Source: Pomphorhynchus laevis
Taxonomy: Eukaryota; Acanthocephala; Palaeacanthocephala; Echinorhynchida; Pomphorhynchidae
NCBI GenBank assembly: GCA_012934845.2
Contig: WNNJ02003839.1
Span: 496,001-560,000 of the forward strand
Direction of reading: 5' to 3'
DNA: 64,000 nt
Part shown: positions 1 to 11,689 of the stretch, piece by piece
How the letters are laid out: each line of letters begins with the position of its first letter
Numbering within the stretch: the stretch's first letter is position 1
Notes under the pieces: model-generated
The model's input: only the letters and a program-made list of their open reading frames with translations
The model's database searches: none
Told to the model about the DNA's origin: nothing
Made by a program: the position numbers and the translations under genes

Positions 1-640
1 ATCAATTTTATTAATTTTCTGATTTTAGAAAACAATTGTTTTTTAGATTTATATATTTTCGGAATTTTTGTCGTGGTCCTCTAAATCTTAAAATAAAGTG
101 TATTATGTGCTAATCAATCACATCATTTTTTATTTTTTTTTGTTTATTTTAGTGGACTTGTAGGGGCCCGTCTGCATGAGCCATTGTAAAGACAATAATA
201 AATGTATATATTTTATTTATCAAAGATATTGCCGTATACATGGGAACTTGTATGATAACTTGGTTATTTATGATTGATATGCCCTGTGTTTCAATGAAGA
301 TACTGTGTATTTCAGAGTCACAACTGTAATGCCAGGTTTCGTCTTGCATGACTAACATAGAATTTAATAAAAAAAACATATAATAATTTTTTCATCTAAT
401 TAATACAAAGTGTATTATTTTCTGTTTTTAAGTTTTTAAATTTACTTTATATAATCTGCTGATAAATTATTTACTAAAAGTTTGCTTAGTTTATTCTTTA
501 AAATATTTAAGATTAATAATTTTGTTCCCACCAAAAATTAAAATTACATTAAATTAAATATAAATGTAATTTAAATAATATTCATTTTATACAGAACGTG
601 AAAATGCTTAAATACTATTCAATAGTAATAAATTGTTTTA
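1..640. other. AT-rich DNA, no supported gene
   Basis: AT-rich sequence. A 76-codon open frame on the minus strand (149-379) is slightly richer in G+C than its surroundings and contains the stretch QDETWHYSCDSE, but nothing identifies it and I see no convincing splice sites. I leave it uncalled. Confidence 0.4.
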
Positions 641-798
641 TTATTAGAGCTGGATCAAAAAAGAATGAAAATTTTACTGATATTTCGCTAACCTCTGTTA
701 GCATATACATATAATACAATGTTCTGAAGATGCTAACAGAGGTTAGCGAAATATCATCAAATAAAATTTTCCTCTTTTCTTTGATCCAGCTACAATAA
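641..798. mobile_element. short palindromic MITE, copy 1
   Basis: The two ends are inverted copies (AGCTGGATCAAA at 648 and its complement ending at 791), and the similarity runs inward to the middle, so the whole 150-bp element can fold into a hairpin. Each arm carries GCTAAC-AGAG-GTTAGC next to a CTGAAGA or GAAATATC block. The same element, with the same ends, is found at 34584-34755. No coding capacity, so it is non-autonomous. Its transposase family cannot be told from the ends alone. Confidence 0.75.
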
Positions 799-799
799 T

Positions 800-1875
800 T
801 CTAAATGTCGTTTACAGTTGACAGCGATGAAAATTAAAATCGACCATAATAATTTAATTTCCTATCTAGTTAATTTAAAATTTGAATCTCAAAACGAAAC
901 AATTATGTTAGTCACTTACACCAGTAAGTAGAAATTTGGTTTTTATATAAAAATGATATAAAATAATATCATATTTATATTTATTATATTTATAGCAGAT
1001 TTATTTTTATTTATTTACGTTTTTATTGCAAATGAGAATTAATAAATACTTTCAAACAAATTTGACGCGGTATTAAGGGAACAGAAGAATATGTACATTG
1101 TTTTCGGTATGTAAAAGTATTGAATTGACTGTTTGCATTGATAGAAAATTATTATTTTTTATTCTAAATCAATTACATTTTTCTTATTATAATAAACAAA
1201 ATATTGACGATAATTGAATTATTAACAAATTACATGACATTTGTTGATATAGAATTAATATCGAATAAATTAATTTTAATAAAAATCATTTTAATTGGAA
1301 TTTGAAATTATTATTTTAAAGAATAATACAAGGTTTGTTACCGTAATGGTGTAAACTTAATTTTCTTAATCTGGATAAAAGTTTTCAACCAAAATTTCAT
1401 TCAAAACGATGACAGACCTTCATTATATGACTTAAATATTTTAAAACTGCATACAAGTTGTTCAAACGGTAAACTATAAAATTTGGACTTGATAAATTAT
1501 AGAGTAATCAGCTAATATTTTGTAATTAAAAATAATTAATGGAACCGAGAAAGAATTCCTTTTAATTAATTTAAGCAATTATGATAAATATAATCTAAGA
1601 TTAAAGCGTGAGTTGCTAGGATTTATAGCAATTTACATTTTGATCAAAGTACCTTCCATCTTATATTTTATTTTATAAATAAATATTTTCTTCCTTTTAT
1701 TTTTAATGAATTAAAAACAAAAATTTCATTTTTAATTTAAATTGAAATTTTCAATCTATTATAAAATCGATAAATAAAAATCATTATATGATAGTTGAAC
1801 TTGTCGTTTTAATGTTAACAATCACGCAAATTTTTATAAATTTTTTAAAGAAATGCAGATTTTATAGTCCTTTAG
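800..1875. other. AT-rich DNA without recognisable features
   Basis: Very AT-rich; no open frame with coding character, no RNA gene and no repeat shared with other parts of the window was seen. Confidence 0.5.
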
Positions 1876-1879
1876 GAGA

Positions 1880-4290
1880 TGCGATCTATCCGTCTCCCCC
1901 AGAACAATACTTGATTTATCCCTAAGCACATCTACACCCACTATACTCCGTACATAACCTGACCTCACTTCTTTTCATCTCAAGGTCTTTAAAACCTGGT
2001 ACAGAGTTCTTTAACTTCATCCCTCTTACTTAACTATTCTTGTTCAGCCCTGTCTTGTTTAGCTATACTACTCTAGGTAAAAGCATCAATATAGCCAATA
2101 TCCGGCCAGGAGAAATTCACAAGAATCGAAACCTCTTGGATCGTAATTGGGTAGCGGTTATGATACTTCAATCAGAGAAATGGTCGTTGGATTAATGCAG
2201 CAAACCGCAGAATCAGGAACGATAATCATATTCGCAAACCACCTTCCCTCATCTTTCATTGCTCAACAACTAATTCTCTCCTCGACATATTACTGCTTCA
2301 TAAGAAGTGGTTGTTGAAACCCATCTGTGCTGAGCTGTCGCGCCAACATCAGACCACCTCTCATGACCTTATTCGCTGGCATATAGAGGAAGATACGTTG
2401 CTTAGAAGGAAGTGTCACTTTGATCCCATTAGAGTGGCCTTCCTTCATGGAGCTATCCAACTCTTCCCTAGACTTAGTAATGAAAGTTTGACCGAATTTA
2501 ATTCCTACCTCTCATCGCAAGCTACCGCGTTGCTTTCGACTACCTATAAAGATTGCATATACAATCTCACCCAACAAAATTCAAGCTCCTTGCTAAAATG
2601 CTACATCTTCCTAATCTCTCTGCTTCCGCCAGACACGCTTTCTCGAATGAATACCGGAGCTCTAGATATAGGTTCCAGCTGAGCATGGATAGGGCGAGCA
2701 TTGCTCACCTTAACCCTTCTCGGGCTTCCTTCTGGAAGATATTCAAGAAAGAGAAGTTTGTCTGCTAGATGGATAGAGCCTTGGTTTGGATAGGCCTTGA
2801 CAAAGTTTTACTATCCTTGCATAATTATAAAGCCACTTAATTTTACCATTCAATCCTTCTTGGTGTGACTTCAGGAGTAGGGATCTATCTGTCACAGAAA
2901 TTCTAAACTTCTAAGGGGCACTTCCGGTAACCTCCAAATTCCATGCGCCACTCTCCACATAGGTCTGTTAGCTTTTGATAGACAGTCAGAGAAAGAGGTC
3001 GCCATCACAATGCTACTAGCCTCTTAGTCCGATGTTGCTGGCATTAATATCAGCCGTCGTGTTTTTATACCAAAATGATATCGATTTCATGTCCAAAAGA
3101 TCTGCGACCTATCTCTACTCAAAACTCTCTCATCTTCATTAACGAAATGGCGCTTTCACGTAAAACCGCGACCATCTAAGTAGGCGAAATTTAATCCCAC
3201 CAGGTTTTTATGTGTGCGTAAAAGATCGACCGGTCCATACTACAATAGGTGAAGTGAATCAGTTTTGTTAAGATACTAGTCATCAGCTTGCTGTGACTGT
3301 TTTTCTGGACTTTTCTGCTCATTTGACCGCATTTCAATTCCTTTTGTTATCTCTTCTCTCAGGCCCCTTGGGTTGCTTGAGAGAATTGTTAACAGGGTAG
3401 AAATATTGCTGTACACCAAGCGATTCTTCTATTAATACGACCCTGATACCAGTCAGCTATACCTTATTACGAGTGTGCCTAAAGGATCCCCACTTCTCCA
3501 ATCTTGTATCTTGCTGCCTCCATTATACTCTACAAAAAATATAAACGCTATCAACATCTTGTGGTATACGCTGATGATACCACAGCCATGTTCTCTGGAC
3601 GCTGGTTCAAAGATGTACTCTCTGACATTAGCAGTTTCTTTTTAAGATTAAAAGACCAGCTACCAATATCCAGTCTTGTTCTCAACTCCCCTAAATCGCA
3701 GATGATCGTCTTTCATGGCGCCTCTGCTACCAAAAAGAAGCTTAAGAGATTAGCACTCTCTGCACTTTTCTCCATTTTGCAGCCTTAATCACTTCCTACC
3801 TTCACAAGTCGAATAAAATACCTGGGGTTCACCATTATGGTGAACTGGTCAGCGAAAGCTGAACTGAATATACTCAAACGTATCCTAAAGAAAGCTCAGT
3901 GGCTCTCAAACGGGCTCAGCATTTATCATTGAATGAGAAAATCGAAGTGTACATCTGGGGTACTTGGGCTATCTCGGAATTAGTCGTCTTTTCAAGAGGA
4001 CGTTCACCAGAGCAAAGACTAAGGTTTCTCAATCTCATCATCTCGCGATTACCGAGCATAGTCCGCCTTGATTGGATTCTTCGGGAGTGATAGACCCCGG
4101 GTGGTTTAGTCGGAGAGCGTGTTGAATCATCTGGATGGCTCAGATCCCTGTTGACCTGATGCCGTGACACAATGAAGACTCCATTAACGACCGAACTGAC
4201 TTTGTTTTCTGTTTCATTTTTCTGTATGTTTATATTTTTAAAACATTTTAGTGGTTATATAGTTGTTAACATAATCCTTATCATTATGAT
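1880..4290 (+). mobile_element. LINE (non-LTR retrotransposon), decayed copy 1
   Basis: Markedly richer in G+C than its flanks. Frames on the plus strand encode a pre-RT region (2311-2770; residues SFWKIFKKEKF near the end), the RT palm with VVYADDTTAMFSG (YADDT at 3567-3581) followed by LNSPKSQMIVFHG, then an NWSAKAELN segment typical of LINE RT thumb regions. From about 2860 it aligns with the second copy at 51.2-52.8 kb, including the 3' untranslated region, where both end in a similar TATAGTT-TTAA-ATAA stretch. The reading frame is broken by many stops and frameshifts, so it is not functional. GVPQGSPLSP-like sequence around 3475-3500 fits RT motif 4. The clade is undetermined; the FLDFSAAFD-type motif seen in copy 2 argues against the jockey group. 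The upstream part, 1880-2310, is probably eroded endonuclease coding sequence. Confidence 0.85.
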
Positions 4291-5068
4291 AAACCTTAAA
4301 AAATTATAAATGTATCTACAAAACTCTTTACTTTAAAAACAAATTAAAGTAAACTATAAGTTCTTAAATATTTTAAAATTAAAAGCAAAATCAAATATTT
4401 AATTCACTTGTTAAGGTGGTATTTGCATCAATTTCTTCTTAATGATCTTTACCTTCAATTGTTTTAATGGCAATAATATGCGTTACTATAATTTACTCAT
4501 TATCTACAATCGACATGCCCATATTATAATTGCGTGAAGAATATAACAACGAGGAAGGCTTTAATTTTTCGATATCGTATCGCTAGGGCAATATAAAGAG
4601 TGCAAACAAAAACTTGCACGTGATTTGTTTAACAGATAGTTGTAAAAGTATAAATGCTGCTGATAACGCAATGTCGAAGAATGCTAACTCGTACATATGC
4701 AAATTGCGTATATAAACAACAAACATAAGGATCTTCAAACAATTTCTGTTTTTGTCGACAAAGGCATTCTTAGTTGATCAGTGTCATATCGCAATTTTTA
4801 ATTTATGTTCAGAGCAGAACAACTTTGTGCTACATGAGGAAAATAACAAACTTCCTATTAAGATACAAAATTATTTACAGTGTTTCTTCTATCTACTGAT
4901 TTTGTTTAAAATATCTTTTAAGCTAGTTTCTAGCTTGACTATGTATTCATTTTTGAAATAAAAATTGATTGCAAAACAAATAAATTATTGAAGGAATTTT
5001 ACAATTTATTAATTTCAATAATAAATTACTACAACTAATGGTAAGGTTGTAAATCCGAAAGAATTAAC
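4291..5068. other. AT-rich DNA, one weak open frame
   Basis: No recognisable element. An open frame at 4752-4961 (plus) has a few cysteines and a hydrophobic C-terminal part but lacks an ATG at its start and shows no family. Not called as a gene. Confidence 0.4.
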
Positions 5069-5072
5069 TTTA

Positions 5073-5684
5073 TTTTTTAGTATTACAACACGAACAGAAA
5101 AGTTTAAACCTGCATGCTTTTTTACAACCTTCGTTGGGAAGCTTAACCGGAAGGGTGATCTCATCACCCTTCCGGTTAGTAATCCTCCTTTCAAAAATCT
5201 AATAAGGATTAACTACTGTCAAAGTTAAGCATCTAAACATCGGCGCTAGAGCTTTGCCCGTGCATTGTAGCTAGAGAGCTTTTGCTAGTGTATTGTGCTT
5301 CAGCTGAATGCAAGCGTGTTGCTTGTTCAGCGACCTTAGTAAGCTGATGAAGGAAGGAACGATAGCACATGTGCTGTCTTGTGAAGTCACTGTTTACGCA
5401 AACCATACGTGATGTAAGGCTGATCACCGGTGGAGGAGCGTGCTCTTTGTGATTTCCATCTGAGGTTTACTAAGGATCAAGTACTGTAGAAGTTATGTAG
5501 CTACATGGCCACACTGATTAGACCACCATGTAATGGTATGTAGCTTAAGGTCGAAACGCCTCATTGATGGCTAGGCGTATGTGGTATGCGCATAAGCTTT
5601 AAGCATAAGCATTTAGCTTTCCGACGAAGGTTGTAAAATAGCATGCAGGTTTAAACTTTCCTGTTTGTGTTTAATACTAAAAAA
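5073..5684. mobile_element. non-autonomous DNA transposon with ~70-bp terminal inverted repeats
   Basis: The left end (5073-5145) and right end (5608-5684) are inverted copies that share AGTTTAAACCTGCATGC, TTTTACAACCTTCGT and the flanking TTAGTATTA / TAATACTAA. The 460-bp interior is G+C-rich relative to the window and holds a separate perfect hairpin with 15-bp arms around ATCTCAT (about 5148-5181). The one open frame inside (minus, 5233-5427, 64 codons) has no recognisable transposase features. A TA, TTA or TAA duplication is possible at the ends, but I cannot decide which, so the superfamily stays open. Confidence 0.7.
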
Positions 5685-5744
5685 GTGAAATCAATTCTCT
5701 CATATTTATTTCAGATAAATAAGTAATTATAAATAATAAATAAT

Positions 5745-5945
5745 TATTTGAAATTTTATACAATTTATATTTATATCAATTTAAAATTTAAATTTAAAAA
5801 AGTTAATTCTTAAGAAATAGTAATAAATATCAGACGATGTATCAGAATACGAATTAAAGGTCATCAGGAGGAACTACGATGTCATCAGGATTCGGCATCT
5901 ATTCCTCGACCCAACATAGCAGCGGGGCCAACCATTTCCACTGAT
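5745..5945 (-). repeat. Penelope-like element terminal-repeat remnant
   Basis: Contains the signature of the PLE pseudo-LTR found at many places in this window: ATCAGACG, then GGTCATCAGGAGGAACT, then a CATAGCAGCGGGGCCAA block. It is truncated and carries no coding sequence. The orientation matches the minus-strand copies at 12-20 kb. Confidence 0.6.
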
Positions 5946-6511
5946 GAAATTTGAAAATTTTATAAAAAATGTTTAATCATCATATTTTTCTTATCAAAAA
6001 CTGTTTTTCTATTTAGTACAATCTGCCAGCAAAATAAAAAATCTTAATTTTTAATATATAAAGATAGATAAAAATACTTTTTAAAATTATTCTATATATT
6101 TTATAAGATTATTAATTATGTAATTTAAAATTGTCTACATACCGTAATGTTCATTTTGTACACGTTAATTTCAATGCTCATTCTATATATAGAATAAATA
6201 TATAGATATATTTATAAAGATCCATTTAAAAATGGATCACTTAGTAATTAATGAAATTGACTTGAAACTCTTATCCGTGTGGCATATATATATCAACTAT
6301 ATGACATATCTATCATAAAGTTAGTTATATCTATCAATACCATATATTATATGATATTGTTGTATATTGATATAATATCATCAAGACGCAAGGAGACCGC
6401 GGGATTTAATTGTCAAGCGATTTCCATCAAAAAATGACGAGAAAGAAATTCCTATTTTACTAAAAGCATTGTATCTCAGCTCTATTGAGATTCAAATGTC
6501 AAATTTTGCGT

Positions 6512-6742
6512 CTAGCGGCTACTTAGAGAAGCGGTGACACCAGTTTTACGCATTACGCCATATTCAATCTGTTGTCCAAAAAGTAATTCAAACTGGTTGC
6601 AACTTACGAACAAATTCTGTACGTCATTAGGTCTATATGCAACCAGAACTTTTAATAGAAGACCACATTCGTGAATACAATCTGTGTCAACTCTGCAGAC
6701 CCAAGCAAACAATCCAGCCCAATGCTTTTTGTCATTCGACAT
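6512..6742 (-). CDS. unidentified open frame, possible host exon or coding relic
   Basis: A 76-codon frame starting at an ATG, in a stretch (6500-6840) that is clearly less AT-rich than its flanks. It reads MSNDKKHWAGLFAWV near the start, contains five cysteines and ends with SLSSR. Open sequence continues upstream of the ATG toward 6800, so the frame may be part of a larger exon. The family is not recognised. The opposite strand is also open for 66 codons, so base composition alone cannot settle the strand; I prefer minus because its residue composition looks more natural. Confidence 0.3.
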   Translation of the reverse strand: MSNDKKHWAGLFAWVCRVDTDCIHECGLLLKVLVAYRPNDVQNLFVSCNQFELLFGQQIEYGVMRKTGVTASLSSR

Positions 6743-6844
6743 GGTCGCATCATGCCAATCTCAGTGTCCACGTTAAATTTGCCAAACGAATCAATATCAC
6801 ATATTCATCTATTCATTTATTTTTCCACATAAAATAAATTATAT

Positions 6845-8640
6845 TTTATCATTTATTTATCAATTCATGTATTGTAGGATAACTCCGAAGCTTATCCCAC
6901 GCGACAAATAAGAATATTGCTCGTTACAGTATGTATGTCTTACAATGGCATTTCAAATCATTGTTTACACTTTTATAGTAATTAATAAATAATTGAAAAA
7001 TTATTTAATTAATAAATAATTTATTATTTTCAAAACATCAGTAATTACGTGAAATCACTTCGAGACATTTTTAAGATATTTTAAAACAATGAAATAAAAC
7101 GTTCGTTGTAGAATAATTATCAAATACCTTAATATTTCATTCGAGTAAGACAATTCACAATTACGTTCTAAAATTTTAAAAACATTTTAAAGAATCGTTT
7201 ATAATGGAATTTGTAAACACAGTTAATCTTGAGAAAATGCTATTTCAGACTAAAGTAATTCAATTAAATAATAATGTTCTATAGATTTTAAATTTATGTT
7301 CTGACTGTTTGTATATAAAACGTTCGTTGACTAAATTTTTATTCCCATAACCATCATCTTAATTTATTACTGACATCTTAGTTTGTCTATATACTAAAAG
7401 TTTATAATTATAATTTTATAACATATTTAATTGAAATCGATTTAATGAAGCATTTGTATACAAATGCTTTATCAGTGTGTAGCTTGAAATATTATTGGTT
7501 TTAGAATTGTTACTTTCTAAACGATTTTAATGAAGAAAAAGGAACAAATCATTATTTTTCCAAAATAATTTAAAATATGTTGAATTTTAATGTTTTAAAG
7601 AAAAAATGGTTAAAGCATATGGTGAGTGGTAATTTCAATGCATAATTACTAAGCATTAATCATGACATAATATATTATCACCATTTGTAGCATTATATTG
7701 ACTAATATATTGGAACATATTCCAATATTTAATCAATAAAGAACAAATATCAACTGTAACGCATATTTTGTAATATCAAGATTTTTCTGGTTAGAATCAT
7801 GACAATTACTGCTCTAATTTATATTCTTTGTATTCGCAATTTGTATTGAGAAATTACATATGACAATCAATAAATAAAATAATTGTCAATAAATGCGTCA
7901 TTTTCAAATTTGATTCAAATAATTAATATCAAATATTAATTATTAACCCATATTCAAATGTATTGTCGATCACTAATCTGTACTTATATTTATCATATTT
8001 TATAGTATTAAAAACATTTTAAACTTTAAAAATATAAGATAATTAATCATTAATATTCTAAGACTATGCCGACTCTCTTAAATTTGAACCTTCCGATATG
8101 AAGGTTCAACTAAGAAAGCCACTTATTTTTGAAGTCCATAGTCAAATACATTTAAGTGGAGGAAGGTAAATTTACCAATTCCTATCACTTAAAATCGTCA
8201 GTGATTTTAACTAGTACATAATAATTAAAATTAATAATAAAAATTAATCAACGATTATTACTTTGTTAAGTATTTTTTAACTATTAATTCATTATTATTA
8301 ATTTATCAACTATTAATTTATATTTGATATTTATAGTTAACAGTTGATTAATAATAGTTGATATTAATAGTTAACAGTCAAGTATTAATTAATAGCTGAT
8401 ATTCCGCCTCCAAATACATTTTAAATTCTTCCGTTTCAAATAAAATATTCTGTTTTCAAATACTTATTCAACAATTAAATTATCCGATACTTATTCAAAA
8501 ATTATCAAATATTAATTAATAGTTGATATTAATAGTCAAATTTTGAAGTGTTCTGCTTTTAAATACATTTAAAAATTTTCCGTTTCAAATAAAATATTAT
8601 ATTTCAAATACTTATTCACAAATTAAATTATCATAAAAAT
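6845..8640. other. AT-rich DNA with short hairpins, no gene
   Basis: No coding frame. A small hairpin TGAACCTTCCGATATGAAGG lies near 8084-8110. From about 8330 the sequence contains low-complexity repeats of ATTAATAGTTGATATTAATAG, which are also seen at 9390-9415. Confidence 0.45.
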
Positions 8641-8644
8641 GACG

Positions 8645-9480
8645 TTTATTTTAAATTTCATTTTTATTTTTATTTTTTATTTTAACTTGATTTAAATTAT
8701 AGAAAATCTAAAAACAATTTTTAATTTTATTATTTAATTATTAAATTTTGATTTAGCATTATTATGTTTTGTTTATTTTATAATTATGTTAAATACGTAG
8801 ACACAGTTAGCTGATTTGATAAGTTATAGAATAGAACGGTAAAACGACCTTATAAACGACCTTAGATACATATTTTAAACTAGGTTACTATAAAAATAAC
8901 ATCAAGCAGAAAATAGTAAAATATATAAATCAACACAATAATATAAAGAATAAATTTAAACTCTTAAGTGGCAAATTTTTATGGATGGATAATAAATAAT
9001 ATACTTTGCATTAGAATAAGATACTAGATAGTTATTTCAGAGGAAATACATCATTAGCACGTATTTGGCTCTGCTGCAATGTTGGATAGATGAGTTGGGG
9101 ACCGAAACCTGATAGCACAGCAGTTCCTCCTGATGACCTCTAATTCTTATTCTGATACAACGTCTGTTATTTATTAGTCAATTCAGAAAAATGAGGTTTG
9201 CTTCAAATTTCAATTTTTTATTTTAACTTGATTTAAATTATAGAAAATCTAAAAACAATTATTAATTTTATTATTTAATTATTAAATTTTGATTTAGCAT
9301 TATTATGTTTTGTTTATTTTATAATTATATTAAATACGTAGACTCAGTTAACTGATTTAATCCAATACTTATTCGAAAATTATCAAATATTAATTAATAG
9401 TTGATATTAATAGTCAAATCTTGAACTATTCTGCTCTTAAATAAATTTAAAATTTTTCCGTTTCAAATAAAATATCCCGT
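8645..9480 (+). mobile_element. Penelope-like element fragment, plus orientation, with flanking direct repeats
   Basis: The centre (8865-9190) is a plus-strand copy of the pseudo-LTR and the last part of the RT frame; the minus-strand complement of the same sequence lies at 17.8-18.4 kb and 59.0-59.4 kb. It includes the conserved GGGGACCGAAACCTGATAGC block (about 9098-9117) and the CTGATGACCTC that follows. On both sides is a direct repeat of about 150 bp (8650-8820 and 9205-9360) holding GATTTAGCATTATTATG and AAATACGTAGAC. This layout is typical of PLE insertions, whose terminal repeats occur in direct or inverted arrangements. Confidence 0.7.
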
Positions 9481-9689
9481 TTTCAAAAATGGAATATGCA
9501 ACATAGTAACTGCAATTGTACTTATTCGTACATATATAAAAATAATTTATTTTTTAATAGTTTTTAAATTTAAATCTAGTTTTGAAATGTTTAAAATTAA
9601 ATTAAAGAAAGTATGTTGAAAGCACAGGTTTGCTGACATTGATATTGATTTGAACGTTTTCAATATCAGCAAATACGAGCAACACTTGA

Positions 9690-9997
9690 TTATTGCAGTA
9701 TATGGTAAGGGAAGACATAGAAACATGACTTCTCTAATCTTTCGCCAAGATATGTTGATAATCGAAATATAAAAATGTGGTAAATGCTTGGATATTATCA
9801 ACGTTAAATGGCAAACAATAAATAATTTCTAGACATAAATCGATTTTAAATTAAACAAGTAAAAATTACCTTCGTACGACCAACTTGATTTGTAAAGTGG
9901 CATGTGAAAGAATATCTCCAACAACAAACTTTGACTCCTATTATTGATAATATTTACGAACTCTTTTTTATAATAGCGTTTAACAAAGATATTGATT
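9690..9997 (-). pseudogene. decayed member of the small 'PLY' protein family
   Basis: Read on the minus strand, a frame open from about 9997 runs to a donor GT at 9869-9868, then continues from an acceptor AG (9735-9734) at 9733 to a stop at 9690. The intron is 136 bp in phase 1. The protein contains VKRYYKKEF, then LEIFFHMPLYKSS, then EEKSC after the intron. The intact-looking gene at 37.2-37.5 kb has VKQFYPQV, LILFYAPLYTHS and RRKC. In both the distance from the VK to the end of PLY is 31 residues, and the intron sits at the same place in the same phase. The upstream part of the family, VIG (FIG in the other copy), is present in a different frame, so this copy is probably a pseudogene. Function unknown; the other copy suggests a small, possibly secreted protein. 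Confidence 0.55.
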
Positions 9998-10390
9998 TAT
10001 ACATTTGTGTTCCTATCACAGAATAATACCATCTGTGTAAGCATATGAATATATAGATTCACTAATGTACGCATTACACAGTGAGATTCACATAAATTGA
10101 TTTTGAAAGCTAATTGAATCAATTATTGAAGTGACACGTGGCTGTAAAATGGTATTATATTATTGATATGACTGAATTTACTTTTTCTAATTGCAATTGA
10201 TGATAATCGCCTGGTAAATTATCATATAAAGTTAATGAAATCAATTTTTTTTATCATTTTAAGAGTTGTAAACATAAGTTGACCAGTTATGGAAATCCTT
10301 GTTAAAATGCTCCTACAAATATGACTAAAATATTCACATTGATTTGATAAAATATGTAAAATTATGATAAAATATGTTAAATTGTATTAG

Positions 10391-10705
10391 GCCGTCCAGG
10401 ACTTCGATTAACCACTGACACCACAATTACGGCATTTGCTTCTTCAATTTTTAGAGACGTAGACCTGATTGACTTGCTACTCTGAAACACAACGATCACC
10501 GAAGTTGGCACACAAGATTCCGACTTTATCGACGTCATCAGTCTCTGGAGCGCAAATTTTTGCCTTGCCTTCCCTTCGGAAACAATTATTCAAAAACGAT
10601 GGACGGACGATCTATACGAACTGCGTTATAACTACCTGCTGACCGAATCCGAAACCACACAATACCGTGTCCGTCTGATTACTGTTGCTTCTTGTTACGT
10701 CTGAG
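10391..10705 (+). pseudogene. unidentified coding relic
   Basis: A distinct island of higher G+C whose plus-strand translation looks like protein (for example SETIIQKRWTDDLYELRYNY near the end and TTDTTITAFASSIF near the start). It ends at a stop at 10703-10705. It is not intact and I recognise no family. It may be the relic of a transposon or virus-like gene; I treat it as a fossil and give no further detail. Confidence 0.35.
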
Positions 10706-10759
10706 CCTTTCTTGAAGCTATCCCAATATCATAAGTGGGAACCCGCCTAGACGATTAAT

Positions 10760-11680
10760 TTAGGAATATTTTTTATTAAAGTATATTAATATGTATCACG
10801 AGGAAATTAATTTACTTTAAAATCTTTTACCCTTTTGTATAAGCTTTTTGAGCACACTGCGATTAACTCATTTTATTTTTAATAAATATGAGTTAATTAT
10901 ATTAACTAATATTCTAATATTATTAATAATAAATATGGGTTAACTTAAAATTAGACATTTTAGAATTAATAACATGATTACCTACAGAAAGACAAACTTA
11001 ATAGAATCGAAATTTAGCCATAATTAAATCATTTTTGTAACACAGCGCAATTTCCAATTATTTTACCTCGCGAAAATGAACTATTAGCACTGCATTGTAT
11101 GAATGAACTTAGTTTTACATTTTATGACATTCTGACCTATCAACAACCTTTGTGCTATTGTTTTATAATATTGAATGTTGTTAATATAAATTTAAATTGA
11201 CTTCTATTCGTGATGATATAACTAGATAAGCTTTAGCTTTACTTATCTAGATCGCTATAAATTCATCTATTGGTGTTATTATTTCTCGTGATTGACAAGT
11301 CCTAAGTGCCTTCAATTATCATAATGACATTCTGATAATAAAGAGCCATAGAGAAGGTCAGATAAATTCCTTTATGATTCCAATTTAGTACTCTTCAAGA
11401 TATACATTTGTAGAAAGTATTATCATTCAATATTTTCAAACAGTAAAATACTACGTTTTGATTAAGAAGAAAAAACAGTCGTAGGAAAAATTATTAAATT
11501 AAAATTTGATAGAATTATTTCAGCTTATCAACAAATTCACTTGCCGTGCGTGTTATATATGAGATACAAGAATGTATTTCAATTTATTAACATCTAATTC
11601 ATATTAACAAATTGATGACCTTAATTGCTATTAGGTTGGCGTTTTTCTGTTAACATAAAAATAACACAACTGAAACAATT
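10760..11680. other. AT-rich DNA, no supported feature
   Basis: No coding frame or recognised repeat. A near-palindrome, TAACTAGATAAGCTTTAGC followed by TTACTTATCTAG, lies around 11218-11252 and could form a small hairpin. Confidence 0.45.
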
Positions 11681-11689
11681 TAGATGCCT

